Of a stretch of 64,000 bases of DNA, positions 17,773 through 26,953 are shown piece by piece. Below the pieces are notes generated by a model that saw only the letters and a list, made by a program, of their open reading frames with translations, was not told where the DNA came from and searched no databases. The first letter of the stretch is position 1, and the number at the start of each line of letters is the position of its first letter. A program made the position numbers and the translations under genes. This DNA is from Dyadobacter crusticola DSM 16708. GTDB lineage: Bacteria; Bacteroidota; Bacteroidia; Cytophagales; Spirosomataceae. The stretch lies in assembly GCF_000701505.1 (NCBI RefSeq), contig NZ_JNJB01000017.1:1-64000 (forward strand), in the 5' to 3' direction.

Positions 17773-18354
17773 ATGTATTCAGAATTTATTACCTCCCTAT
17801 CAGGTATTCTTCCTATCAGCGAACAGGTTTGTACGCAGTTTATCCACAAGATGAAGTTTGTCAATGTGCTAAGAGGCAGTTTACTGCTTTCTGAGGGGGA
17901 TGTATGTGACAAGCTTTGGTTTGTCAGGTGCGGATTGGTGAGAGGATACCAGCTCGTTGATAAGCAGGACGGTACTTTGGGGGATATCACGGAATGGTTT
18001 GCTAAGGAAAACGACTTTTTCCATTCCGCCGCCAGCTTCGTAAATCAGATCCCCGCCCGTGAATACATTGAAGTGCTCGAACCCTCCAAGCTGATTTACA
18101 TTTCACGGCATGATCTGTACCAGCTTTACCACGATTTCCCGGAAATCTGCTGCCTGGGCCGCATTATTGCGGAACGAACTGCGCTTGTACAAAGTGAGCT
18201 GCTCCGCGAAATGCGCGTTTTATCCGCACCTCAAAAGTTTGAAGCTTTTCGGATACGCTCCAAAGAACTAGTCGCCCGCGTTCCTCAAAAATACATCGCT
18301 TCTTACCTCGGCATTTCCGAGAACTACGTCAGCAAGCTCAAAGCGAAATACTGA
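17773..18354 (+). CDS. Crp/Fnr family transcriptional regulator
   Basis: This 193-residue protein has a cyclic-nucleotide-binding-like beta-roll (residues ~25-115; motifs GSLLLSEGDVCDKLWFV and RGYQLVDKQDG). The C-terminal helix-turn-helix is in VPQKYIASYLGISENYVSKLK. There is no cysteine cluster for an iron-sulfur centre. Such regulators are very common in Bacteroidota and often have unknown ligands. The two surface-protein genes downstream are possible targets by position only. Confidence 0.88.
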   Translation: MYSEFITSLSGILPISEQVCTQFIHKMKFVNVLRGSLLLSEGDVCDKLWFVRCGLVRGYQLVDKQDGTLGDITEWFAKENDFFHSAASFVNQIPAREYIEVLEPSKLIYISRHDLYQLYHDFPEICCLGRIIAERTALVQSELLREMRVLSAPQKFEAFRIRSKELVARVPQKYIASYLGISENYVSKLKAKY

Positions 18355-18445
18355 ATTTTCTGGGTTTTTGTAGGTCGAAAAGCTGGGTTTTCCCAGAATT
18401 GATGTCCCAAACTCTCTATTTATTTGTATAAAAACATCAACAAAT

Positions 18446-19177
18446 ATGAAGAGAGCAAGTCAATTACTTGGGTGGACAATCTATGTCCTTTTCTGCACAA
18501 TCATCTCCGCCCGCGGGCAGCCTACACAGGGCGTCGCAAAAGCCAAAGAATACATTGATCAGGAAGTACAGCGGCATCGATGGGAATTCAATGTGAATGC
18601 GGGTAATTTGTTCAAACTTGGCAGGTCAGGAACCTACCAGTATTACTATTCGATCAAGCGCAATTCACATGCGAGCACTAACGGTAAAGGGAGAGCCTGG
18701 CGATTTGCATTGAGCCCACAGATTGGTGGACACAAACAACTATATCCTGGTGATACGTCAACCCTCGGCCAGTGGGATCGCAACAACTACGATATCAAAC
18801 CTATGTTTGTAATTGGACATGAGTGGCAAAGATCTCATGGGAGAACTACACTGTTCGGAGGGGTTGACTTTGGTGGGTTAATTCGTTTGAGCAAAGGCAC
18901 TGCTTACAATGTGATATCGAAATGGGATAGTAATGTTCGTGGCAGACTAATCACTAAATCTCATACAAGTTTGGTTTGGCTGTCCAGCTTCTTGGGTGTT
19001 AAGCTCTATCTAAACCACCGAGTTTCGGTATCCATCGAAAGTCACATCCAATTTCAATACTATATAACCGGTTTGAGGACCTCATTTGAAGATCAGTTTA
19101 TTTCCAGAAACCTGCTGATCTGGAAAGGTATAGAACCTCTGCCATGTTATCTAATCAACCTCAGTTATAACCTTTAA
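18446..19177 (+). CDS. Hypothetical exported protein, probable outer-membrane protein
   Basis: This 243-residue protein has an N-terminal signal peptide (residues ~1-25, ending near ISARGQ). The rest alternates hydrophobic and polar residues with many aromatic residues and ends LPCYLINLSYNL, with a hydrophobic alternating strand as in small outer-membrane barrels. I recognise no family. It lies 12 bp before the T9SS cargo gene on the same strand, so the two probably share a transcript and may work together at the surface. Base composition looks slightly richer in A+T than the neighbouring enzymes. Confidence 0.6.
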   Translation: MKRASQLLGWTIYVLFCTIISARGQPTQGVAKAKEYIDQEVQRHRWEFNVNAGNLFKLGRSGTYQYYYSIKRNSHASTNGKGRAWRFALSPQIGGHKQLYPGDTSTLGQWDRNNYDIKPMFVIGHEWQRSHGRTTLFGGVDFGGLIRLSKGTAYNVISKWDSNVRGRLITKSHTSLVWLSSFLGVKLYLNHRVSVSIESHIQFQYYITGLRTSFEDQFISRNLLIWKGIEPLPCYLINLSYNL

Positions 19178-19189
19178 GCAAACGGCTTT

Positions 19190-20758
19190 ATGAAAGCAAT
19201 TTCTAAAATCCTGGGCACCATATTCTTACTACTTGGATCACTTAACATTTATGCAGCTACCAATCCGATTGTTAGAATCAAGGGATATCAGGCAAGCTCG
19301 ATCCACGATGGAATTAATTTCTTCAACTTAAATCCGAGTAATGCCAGTTATTCTAATCAATATAAGTACGACGCTCTTATAGAATTTGCAGATGAGAGTA
19401 CCATACCTAAGACCGCTGCAGTGAGCTATGAATGGATTCCGGTAGGAGGCACTGTGATAAATGGAAAGAATTCTAGTCAGTTGACAATCACTTGGGATAA
19501 TACGAAAAACTACAATAATGGTATTCCGAGCAAATCTTTACGTCTGAAAGTAACCTTCAAGTGGACACCACAGGGAGGGTCAGAGCAAACACAGGATATT
19601 CTTAGTCGACTCGCGAATGATGCAGCACTTGCCCAACCTATTGAAGTTAAATACATTAGTGAACCAACATCTTTGTCCTTCAATGGTTCAACAGTCGGCA
19701 ACAACAGCTCATTGCAGTATGCATGCGGCGCAGGACAGAAAACGATTTCCGTCCCTGCGGTAGTTACCGATCCTAATGCGCCTGTCACGTATTACTTCTA
19801 TTATCCCGCTGGCTGGTCAGGCCCGGCGAGCTCGACTGTGCCGTCAGTGACAGTGAACACGCATGTGAATGCAGCAGGGAAAATTACAGTAGAAGCAAAA
19901 CGAAACGATACCGATAATTTCAGGACTAAGATTACAATCAACATCACAAGACCCACGCCAACCAAGCCCGTTATCAACTCCCCAGACATCCTTCTCTGTG
20001 CGCCGAAGATAATAACCGCCAGCGCAAACAATGCAACCAGCTACACCTGGTCAACAACCGGCGGCGTAACGGCTACTCCGCAAGTTAATACCAGCTCTGC
20101 GCAGATTACCGGCGTGTCTGACGGAACCGTAAAGGTAGCCGCAGTTTCATCGGTTTGTGCGATGACTTCTGCATTTAGTTCGCCAATTAATGTCAAGCGC
20201 AGTGCGCCGAAACCCGCTTCGTTACTGGTCACTGCTAATGGCGGCGGCTCGCCGGATTTTATGTGTAATGGAGCTGGCGTGATGCTAAATGCGTACACTT
20301 CTGAGCCGGGCACCGTTTTCGGACAATGGAAAGCGAGTGATCCTGCAAATACGATACTGAATGGAAATGGTGGTTCCGCTTACTTCAACTCCTACGTTAA
20401 TAATTGTTACGGAATTGATATCGTGGTAAGTAACTGTTTTGGGACGGTTCAGAAAGGAATCACCATTTGCGTCGATAATTGCGCGAAGCCCAATCCCATT
20501 TACGCGATTTATCCCAATCCGGCGAGCGACTTTATTAATATCGCATTTGGCGAAGCAGATTCAGTAGAGCTGCCTGAGTTTATCAATATTACGAGCGAAA
20601 GGGAAGAAAAAGCGATACGGTCTCTTATTGTGGCAGAGCAAGATCTAAATGACAACGTACTCAGGGTGCCGGTATCTGATCTGCCAAGAGGTGTATATTA
20701 CTTTGTATTTGTCTACAAAAACAGCCTGCCGAAAAGCACGCGCGTCTTGTTAGAATAG
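19190..20758 (+). CDS. Secreted Ig/PKD-like protein with T9SS type A sorting domain
   Basis: This 522-residue protein has a signal peptide (residues ~1-22, ending in IYAAT). The body is Ser/Thr/Asn-rich with repeated Ig/PKD-like beta-sandwich segments, such as VSYEWIPVGGTVINGKNSSQLTITW and the NNATSYTWSTTGGV region. The C-terminal ~80 residues begin NPIYAIYPNPASDFINI and end LPRGVYYFVFVYKNS...STRVLLE, which is the type A sorting domain recognised by the type IX secretion system. It should therefore be secreted and attached at the cell surface. There is no catalytic motif, so an adhesin or structural role is more likely than an enzyme. Confidence 0.85.
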   Translation: MKAISKILGTIFLLLGSLNIYAATNPIVRIKGYQASSIHDGINFFNLNPSNASYSNQYKYDALIEFADESTIPKTAAVSYEWIPVGGTVINGKNSSQLTITWDNTKNYNNGIPSKSLRLKVTFKWTPQGGSEQTQDILSRLANDAALAQPIEVKYISEPTSLSFNGSTVGNNSSLQYACGAGQKTISVPAVVTDPNAPVTYYFYYPAGWSGPASSTVPSVTVNTHVNAAGKITVEAKRNDTDNFRTKITINITRPTPTKPVINSPDILLCAPKIITASANNATSYTWSTTGGVTATPQVNTSSAQITGVSDGTVKVAAVSSVCAMTSAFSSPINVKRSAPKPASLLVTANGGGSPDFMCNGAGVMLNAYTSEPGTVFGQWKASDPANTILNGNGGSAYFNSYVNNCYGIDIVVSNCFGTVQKGITICVDNCAKPNPIYAIYPNPASDFINIAFGEADSVELPEFINITSEREEKAIRSLIVAEQDLNDNVLRVPVSDLPRGVYYFVFVYKNSLPKSTRVLLE

Positions 20759-20799
20759 CGCATTCAATATCAAGTCAGTTTTCCTCAACTCGATGTTCC

Positions 20800-21267
20800 T
20801 CACTTCTTCACCTTATACCGCGTTCTCGCGTAGTGCCTGATTGTTGAGATCTTCAATTGGCCCTGGTCAATCTTCACCAGTTTGTATTCTTTGAACTCGC
20901 CTTTTTTGTCCAGGAAACCAATAATGCAGGATTGCTTCTCTTTTCCTTTCTGAATCTCGACTGTTGGCATAATCCCGAAATTGGGCACCTTCAATGTATC
21001 CTCCACATCAAGCGCTTTGTACGTCATCTTGATCAGGAAGTCGAACGTCGCTTTTGTTTCGTAAACCTCAACTGCGAACTTAAAGTCATTCAGCGGATCT
21101 TCTACTTTTTCGCTGTAAGTGGCAACCGGCAGCTTCTCAACTTCCGTGCGTTCAAGGGCAATTGTGTCATTTACTACTTTTTCGCCGCCATTGCCCGTGC
21201 TGCCTGAATCAGTTTGTCCGTTGCACGCGTACAGTATTACCAGGACAAGTAGGTAACAATACTTCAT
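20800..21267 (-). CDS. Hypothetical lipoprotein
   Basis: I place the start at the ATG at 21267, giving 155 residues that begin MKYCYLLVLVILYAC, a lipoprotein signal with Cys15. An in-frame start 42 bp upstream would bury this signal behind a polar extension and is less likely. The mature part is Thr/Ser/Gly-rich for about 25 residues, followed by a small beta-rich domain ending in a basic tail (RTRYKVKK). I recognise no family. It is convergent with the T9SS cargo gene (41-bp gap) and divergent from the SpmAB gene. Confidence 0.7.
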   Translation of the reverse strand: MKYCYLLVLVILYACNGQTDSGSTGNGGEKVVNDTIALERTEVEKLPVATYSEKVEDPLNDFKFAVEVYETKATFDFLIKMTYKALDVEDTLKVPNFGIMPTVEIQKGKEKQSCIIGFLDKKGEFKEYKLVKIDQGQLKISTIRHYARTRYKVKK

Positions 21268-21311
21268 GGAAAATTGAGGTTTGGTTTGAGATGAGTTCCT
21301 GCTTTGCAATA

Positions 21312-21338
21312 TACTTTTGTTATTTGCATTAAATGCAA
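21312..21338 (+). promoter_or_regulatory. Candidate Bacteroidota -7 element and palindrome
   Basis: TACTTTTG at 21312-21319 fits the Bacteroidota -7 consensus TAnnTTTG, but the nearest TTTG upstream is about 23 bp away, slightly longer than usual. A 7-bp inverted repeat with a 1-nt centre, ttgcatt-a-aatgcaa (21324-21338), lies where transcription would start. It could be an operator for the SpmAB gene. Confidence 0.3.
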
Positions 21339-21402
21339 TATTTTACTTACTGCATTGTAAACAAAACATTACCAAACCTGCCTCTTTCCCCGGATTTTAA
21401 CC

Positions 21403-22638
21403 ATGGCATTGAACTATATTTTTGTCGGCTTCTTCGTCGTAGCCTTTGTAATCGCCTTCCTGAAATTTATTCTCACCGGCGATGTACAGACTTTCAAGGA
21501 GGTGACGGAAGGAATGCTGAAAATGGCCGAAGTAGCGGTAATGGATATTGCGCTGCCGCTTACCGGGGTGATGACATTCTTTTTAGGGATTTTGAATGTG
21601 GGTGAAAAGGCGGGGATTATTAACCAGCTGGCGCGGATTATCGGTCCGTTCTTTAACAAGCTTTTTCCAGAAGTACCGGAAGACCATCCCGCGCACGGAC
21701 AGATGATCATGAATTTCTCGGCTAACTTCCTGGGCCTGGATAATGCAGCTACTCCCTTTGGACTCAGGGCAATGCAAAGCCTGCAGGAGCTAAACCCGGT
21801 CAAAGACACTGCTTCCAATGCACAGATCATGTTTCTTGTACTGCATACTTCCGGTTTGCAGATCATCCCGCTCTCCATTATTGCGCAGCGGGCAATTCTG
21901 GGCGCTGAAAGTCCGTCGGATGTTTTTATTCCCTGTGTGGTAGGTACTTATATTACTACGGTGGTAGCAATGATCATTACGGCCGCCTGGCAGAAGATCA
22001 ATCTCTTCAATCGCACTATCCTGCTCTGGCTCGGGTCGATCACTGCATTTCTTGCATTTATGCTCTGGTACCTTTCGGGTTTGCCCAAAGAACAAATTGA
22101 AAAAATCTCCATTTTCGTAGGTAACTCTGTGCTGCTCGCTGTGATCGCAGGATTTTTGGGTGTGGCTTTGTACAAAAAAATCAATGTATTTGAGTCTTTT
22201 ATCGATGGCGCGAAAGCGGGTTTTACGACTACTGTCACCATTATTCCCTATCTGGTAGGATTGCTGGTGGCGATCAGTGCATTCCGGGCTTGTGGGGCAA
22301 TGGACTATTTAATTGACGGTTTGAAGTACCTTTTTTCACTGACCGGAATGAACACGGATTTTACGGATGCTTTGCCCGTTGCATTGATGAAACCACTGAG
22401 CGGCAGCGGCGCGCGTGCATTGATGATCGATGCAATGAAGGAATTCGGGCCGGACTCTTTCGTCGGCAGACTGGTATGTATTTTCCAGGGATCAGCTGAT
22501 ACAACATTATATATCGTTGCATTATACTTTGGCTCGGTTGGTATCAAGAACACCAGGTATGCGATTGTGGCCGGTTTGATTGCTGATTTCGTCGGAGTAC
22601 TTGCCGGGATCTGGCTTGGATACTTATTTTTTCACTGA
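21403..22638 (+). CDS. Nucleoside recognition domain protein (SpmA-SpmB fusion)
   Basis: This 411-residue integral membrane protein has two Gate/nucleoside-recognition halves. The N-terminal half matches SpmA (FFLGILNVGEKAG and NFSANFLGLDNAATPFG). The C-terminal half matches SpmB (MKPLSGSGARALMID and FQGSADTTLYIVALYFG). In Bacillus the two are separate proteins involved in spore core dehydration; this organism group does not sporulate, so the fused protein must have another transport-type role, not known. It is monocistronic and followed by a terminator. Confidence 0.88.
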   Translation: MALNYIFVGFFVVAFVIAFLKFILTGDVQTFKEVTEGMLKMAEVAVMDIALPLTGVMTFFLGILNVGEKAGIINQLARIIGPFFNKLFPEVPEDHPAHGQMIMNFSANFLGLDNAATPFGLRAMQSLQELNPVKDTASNAQIMFLVLHTSGLQIIPLSIIAQRAILGAESPSDVFIPCVVGTYITTVVAMIITAAWQKINLFNRTILLWLGSITAFLAFMLWYLSGLPKEQIEKISIFVGNSVLLAVIAGFLGVALYKKINVFESFIDGAKAGFTTTVTIIPYLVGLLVAISAFRACGAMDYLIDGLKYLFSLTGMNTDFTDALPVALMKPLSGSGARALMIDAMKEFGPDSFVGRLVCIFQGSADTTLYIVALYFGSVGIKNTRYAIVAGLIADFVGVLAGIWLGYLFFH

Positions 22639-22678
22639 TAATAAGACTTTTTGGTTATTACCCTTTTACACTTATATG

Positions 22679-22711
22679 CAACCGTCCGTCCAAAATGGAT
22701 GGTTGTTTTTT
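22679..22711 (+). terminator. Intrinsic terminator after the SpmAB gene
   Basis: A stem of CAACC (22679-22683) with GGTTG (22701-22705), extended inward by four more pairs including one G-U, is followed by a run of six T. It separates the SpmAB gene from the TolC gene. Confidence 0.75.
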
Positions 22712-22752
22712 ATGCTAAACGCTAATATTGATCAACTAACTCTGGACGGCCC

Positions 22753-24246
22753 ATGTTAAAATCGTTACGAAATTCCGCACTATCGTTCTTCCTCGTTTGT
22801 GCAATTGTTCCAGTTGAAGCTACCTTCGCGCAAAAAGATGTAAATCAGCCTGCTAACACTTATTCTCTTGAAGATTGCATTCGCATCGCGCTTGAAACCA
22901 ATCCGCAGATCAAACAATCAGAGCTGACGGTCCAATCCAACGATAACATTTACCAGCAATCCAAATGGCAGCGCTGGCCGAGTATCAGTTTCAGTGCCGG
23001 ACAAGGTTTTAGCTTTGGTCGTAACATTGACCCGTTTACCAACCAGTTTGTCCAGCAGAATATCAGCTCCAACAACTACCAGCTCGGCGGTCAGATTACC
23101 CTTTTTAATGGTTTTCAGATCAAAAACAATATCAAATTCAACAATGCGAATTACCAGGCCAGCGCCAAGGACCTGGACGCTACGCGGAACGATATCATGC
23201 TGAATGTGTCGCTGGCTTATCTGCAGGTAATTACCAATCAGGAACTGATCGACGTAGCGCAGTTACAGGTAAATGCGTCGCAATTGCAGGTAGACCGGAC
23301 TGCGAAGCTGGTAGAAGCAGGTACCCTCGCTGAAAGCAACCTGCTCGATCTGAAAGCCCAGCTTGCCAATGATGAGCTTACACTGGTAAATGCACAGAAT
23401 AACCTCGAAACTGCCAAGCTGAATTTGAAACAATTCATGAATATGCCCGGCAGCGAGCAGATCAATGTGGTTAAAATTGAAGTAAAAGACCCGACTTTGC
23501 AGGCTTATGATGCCACGATCCAGGAGATTTATGAAACTGCATTGAACAACCTTCCCCAAATGAAAGCCGCAAACCTGCGCATCGAAGCAGCAAAAACAAA
23601 TGTGGATCTTGCACGCGGAGCAGGAATGCCCTCGCTGACATTGAGCGGAGGTGTTTATACCACATTTTCCAGTGCCGCTCCTAAGGAAAGGTTTGTTTCC
23701 GATGGTTCGGGAGAGTCTATCACCGAGGTAGTATCTCAAACTGATTATATCATATATAACGGGGAGCAGTTACCCATTGTGCAGCAGGTGAAAACATCGA
23801 ACGGCGCATTGCGGACCTTTACTTACCTGGACCAGTTGAACTTTAACAGAAACTCGGCGATAAACCTGAACCTGAACATTCCAATTTTTACAAACTTCCG
23901 GGTCAAATACAACGTTGCGAATGCCAAGATCCAGCAGAAAACCTACGAATACCAGGCGCAGCAAGTCCAGCTGACAATCCGCAAGAACGTGGAGCAGGCA
24001 TATATTGATATGACCAATGCGGCCAAGCGGTATTCCGCCACGGCAAACCAGGTAAGAGCATTACAGGAAACATTCCGCGTTTCGCAGGTGCGTTTTGATG
24101 TAGGCGCAATCAACTCAGTTGAGTTCAACATTGCCAAAGCCAATCTCGACCGGGCAAATGGCAACCTTGTCCAGACCAAATACGATTATGTTTTCAGGAC
24201 CAAAATCCTGGACTTCTATATGAACCGCCCGCTTTCAGATTTCTGA
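22753..24246 (+). CDS. TolC family outer-membrane efflux protein
   Basis: This 497-residue protein has a signal peptide (residues ~1-26, ending in TFA). The two tandem TolC-type repeats are visible, each with long helices rich in Gln, Asn and Ala: SLEDCIRIALETNPQIKQSE at the start of the first and IYETALNNLPQMKAANLRIEAAK in the second. It forms the outer-membrane duct and periplasmic tunnel of a tripartite exporter. A HlyD-type adaptor follows 52 bp downstream; the pump itself is not encoded here. Confidence 0.92.
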   Translation: MLKSLRNSALSFFLVCAIVPVEATFAQKDVNQPANTYSLEDCIRIALETNPQIKQSELTVQSNDNIYQQSKWQRWPSISFSAGQGFSFGRNIDPFTNQFVQQNISSNNYQLGGQITLFNGFQIKNNIKFNNANYQASAKDLDATRNDIMLNVSLAYLQVITNQELIDVAQLQVNASQLQVDRTAKLVEAGTLAESNLLDLKAQLANDELTLVNAQNNLETAKLNLKQFMNMPGSEQINVVKIEVKDPTLQAYDATIQEIYETALNNLPQMKAANLRIEAAKTNVDLARGAGMPSLTLSGGVYTTFSSAAPKERFVSDGSGESITEVVSQTDYIIYNGEQLPIVQQVKTSNGALRTFTYLDQLNFNRNSAINLNLNIPIFTNFRVKYNVANAKIQQKTYEYQAQQVQLTIRKNVEQAYIDMTNAAKRYSATANQVRALQETFRVSQVRFDVGAINSVEFNIAKANLDRANGNLVQTKYDYVFRTKILDFYMNRPLSDF

Positions 24247-24298
24247 TCGCGTTACTCTCCCATTCCACAATCAACCATTAATTGTAATCTAAAATAGC

Positions 24299-25720
24299 AT
24301 GGCACGTAAATCTTCAAAACGAATCTGGTGGATTACAGCTGGTCTTGTCCTACTTCTCGCTGTCGGTCTCTTCGGGGCTAAAAAGGCGGGATACATCGGC
24401 AAGCCAAAAACCACAGAGGTTGAATATGCAACTGTGGGGAAATCGGATATTGTGGAGCGCGTGACTGCGTCGGGGAAAGTGCAGCCCGAAGTGGAAGTAA
24501 AATTAAGTCCTGACGTTTCTGGTGAGATCATCAGTCTGAATGTTGCAGAGGGCGATTCGGTAGTGAAAGGTCAGCTCCTTTTGAAAATCCGCCCTGACAA
24601 CTATGAGTCACTGATGGCCCGCGCGCAGGCAGCGGTGAATTCCAGCAAAGCCAATTATGAGCAAACCAAAGCAATGGTAGCCCAGGCCGAAGCGAGATTG
24701 ATCCAGGCCAAAGCCAATTTTGAAAGAAACAAAAAGCTTTACAGCGACAAGGTAATATCGGCCGCAGACTTCGAGCAGTTCTCTTCGACTTTCGGGGTAG
24801 CCCAGCAGGATGTAGAATCCGCCAAGGCAAATGTATCAGCCGCGTTGTTTAACATCAAAAGCGCTGAGGCAGGCTTACGAGATGCAGCTGAAAACCTTCG
24901 CAAAACAAGCATTTTTGCGCCGGTGAGCGGGATTATTTCCCTTCTGAATGTAGAAGCCGGCGAGCGCGTTGTGGGAACTTCTCAAATGGCGGGTACCGAA
25001 ATGATGCGCATTGCCAATTTAGCAAATATGGAAGTGCGGGTAAATGTTAACGAAAACGACATTGTGCGCGTTTCGCTGGGCGATACTGCCGAAATCGACG
25101 TGGATGCATACAGTGCATCAGGTCGGAAATTCAAGGGAGTAGTGAAGGAAATTGCCAACACAGCAGCCGGACTTGCATCTGCATCGAGCACATCGGCAGC
25201 AAGTACTTCGGCCGACGCAGTAACTGAATTTGAAGTGAAAGTAAAGATCCTGAATGATTCATTTAGTGACCTGATGGGGTCCCGCTCCAAAAAATCTTAT
25301 CCTTTCAAGCCCGGAATGACGGCCTCAGTGGATATCATCACCGATCGCAAAAACGGGGTAATTTCTGTACCGATTGCTGCTGTGACAACGCGTTCCAACA
25401 CGCCGCCGGCTGGCTCGCCCGCAGGGCCACCGCAGGAAAACGAAGGCGCAGAAGAAAACAGTAACAAGCCGAAAAAGGAAGTTGTTATTAAGGAAGTTGT
25501 GTTTCTGGACGTAAATGGAAAAGCTGAAATGCGGGAAGTGAAAACCGGTATCAGCGACTTTGAAAATATCGAAATTTTGTCCGGACTGAAAGCAGGCGAC
25601 AGGATCATATCGGGGCCGTACATAGCGGTATCGAAAAATCTGAACAATGGTGATCTCGTCGAGAAAAAGAAAGAGGAGGTGAAAAAAGACGAAAAAAAAT
25701 CAAATGAAAACGGGAACTGA
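24299..25720 (+). CDS. HlyD/MacA-type periplasmic adaptor protein
   Basis: This 473-residue protein has an N-terminal membrane anchor (residues ~8-27), a split lipoyl domain (VKLSPDVSGEIISLNVAEGDSVVKGQLL and IFAPVSGIISLLNVEAGERV), a long Ala/Gln-rich helical hairpin between them and a beta-barrel domain after it. The tail is Lys/Glu-rich (EKKKEEVKKDEKKSNEN). It should link an inner-membrane pump to the TolC protein encoded just upstream. In related organisms a MacB-type ABC transporter often follows; here an intrinsic terminator comes 47 bp after the stop, so the pump must be elsewhere. Confidence 0.92.
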   Translation: MARKSSKRIWWITAGLVLLLAVGLFGAKKAGYIGKPKTTEVEYATVGKSDIVERVTASGKVQPEVEVKLSPDVSGEIISLNVAEGDSVVKGQLLLKIRPDNYESLMARAQAAVNSSKANYEQTKAMVAQAEARLIQAKANFERNKKLYSDKVISAADFEQFSSTFGVAQQDVESAKANVSAALFNIKSAEAGLRDAAENLRKTSIFAPVSGIISLLNVEAGERVVGTSQMAGTEMMRIANLANMEVRVNVNENDIVRVSLGDTAEIDVDAYSASGRKFKGVVKEIANTAAGLASASSTSAASTSADAVTEFEVKVKILNDSFSDLMGSRSKKSYPFKPGMTASVDIITDRKNGVISVPIAAVTTRSNTPPAGSPAGPPQENEGAEENSNKPKKEVVIKEVVFLDVNGKAEMREVKTGISDFENIEILSGLKAGDRIISGPYIAVSKNLNNGDLVEKKKEEVKKDEKKSNENGN

Positions 25721-25767
25721 TACGTTCTAAAAAAGTAATAAGTTCGATTTAGTTTAGGTTAAAAAGG

Positions 25768-25800
25768 AAAATCCTTGCGGCTTTGCTGCAAGGATTTTTT
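25768..25800 (+). terminator. Intrinsic terminator after the TolC-adaptor pair
   Basis: Bases 25768-25778 and 25788-25798 form a perfect 11-bp stem with a 9-nt loop and a T-run. It closes the two-gene exporter operon before gpsA. Confidence 0.9.
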
Positions 25801-25886
25801 ATTTTGACCCGGAAACTTCCCATTTTTAAGCGCTGGCTGCCGATATTTGCTTTATTACATGGCACCTGTTTTGAAGCGTTTCTTTC

Positions 25887-26894
25887 ATGAGTATCTCAAA
25901 TGGAGTTAAAATAGCCGTCATAGGCGGAGGCAGCTGGGCCACTGCGCTGATCAAGATTTTGTGCGAACAAAATAACGTGCAGATCAGGTGGTGGCTCCGC
26001 AATCAGAAGGATATCGATCACATCCGCAAGTACCACCATAATCCGAGCTACCTCAGCGACGTGGTGCTGCAACCCCGGAAAATCAAGGTTTTTGAGAAAA
26101 CAACAGATGCAGTTAAAGGAGCTGATTACGTGATCCTGGCTGTACCTGCGGCTTTTATAGAAGACGCACTGCACGATTTGACATTAAAACATCTGCAAGG
26201 CAAACGCATCGTTTCTGCGATCAAGGGTATGATCCCCGGACAAAATATACTGATCACCGACTGGGCTTCGGAACGGTTCGGGATCAACTTGAATGATACT
26301 TGCGTGATCGCCGGTCCGTGTCACGCCGAGGAAGTGGCGCTGGAAAAACAATCCTATCTGTCTATCGCTTCTACCGAATGTCCGGCGGCTGAGGATTTTG
26401 CCAAATTGATGACCTGCCGGTACGTAGCGGCCAATCCGTTAGACGATCTGTACGGGGTGGAATATGCCGCCATTATGAAAAACATCGTTGCGCTTGCCTG
26501 TGGAATCACCCACGGACTTGGTTACGGTGATAACTTCCAGGCTGTACTGGTTTCTAATGCAATGCAGGAAATCGGCAATCTGGTTACTGCACTGGACAAG
26601 CGCGAGCGTAACCTGAGCTCTTCCGCCTACCTCGGCGACCTGCTTGTTACCGCTTATTCGCAGTTCAGCCGCAACAGGCTTTTTGGAAATATGATCGGGC
26701 GCGGATATAGCGTAAAAGCTGCCCAGCTGGAAATGAAAATGATCGCAGAAGGATACTACGCCACGAAAAGCATTTTTGAGATCAATAAGCTTTTTCAGGT
26801 TAATCTGCCCATTACGCACGCAGTTTACAGGATCTTGTATGAAGAGCAAGCACCGGGGCTGGTGATGGATGATCTTAAGAAATTACTCAAGTAA
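25887..26894 (+). CDS. gpsA: Glycerol-3-phosphate dehydrogenase [NAD(P)+]
   Basis: This 335-residue cytosolic enzyme reduces dihydroxyacetone phosphate to sn-glycerol 3-phosphate for phospholipid synthesis. The N-terminal dinucleotide motif is IAVIGGGSWATALIKIL (residues 9-25). Further signatures are AVPAAFI, SAIKGMIP, the GPCHAEEVAL motif (often GPSFA in other phyla), and the catalytic-Lys region GVEYAAIMKNIVALACGI. Length is normal. A weak hairpin follows. Confidence 0.95.
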   Translation: MSISNGVKIAVIGGGSWATALIKILCEQNNVQIRWWLRNQKDIDHIRKYHHNPSYLSDVVLQPRKIKVFEKTTDAVKGADYVILAVPAAFIEDALHDLTLKHLQGKRIVSAIKGMIPGQNILITDWASERFGINLNDTCVIAGPCHAEEVALEKQSYLSIASTECPAAEDFAKLMTCRYVAANPLDDLYGVEYAAIMKNIVALACGITHGLGYGDNFQAVLVSNAMQEIGNLVTALDKRERNLSSSAYLGDLLVTAYSQFSRNRLFGNMIGRGYSVKAAQLEMKMIAEGYYATKSIFEINKLFQVNLPITHAVYRILYEEQAPGLVMDDLKKLLK

Positions 26895-26901
26895 GTAGCC
26901 T

Positions 26902-26927
26902 GATCCGGCTTCGTGCCGGTATCTTTT
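26902..26927 (+). terminator. Weak terminator-like hairpin after gpsA
   Basis: CCGGC (26905-26909) pairs with GCCGG (26915-26919), with GAT/ATC able to extend the stem across a bulge, then TTTT. It begins 8 bp after the gpsA stop. The short stem makes termination only partial at best. Confidence 0.4.
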
Positions 26928-26953
26928 CTACCATTCTTACACCATAATTCATC

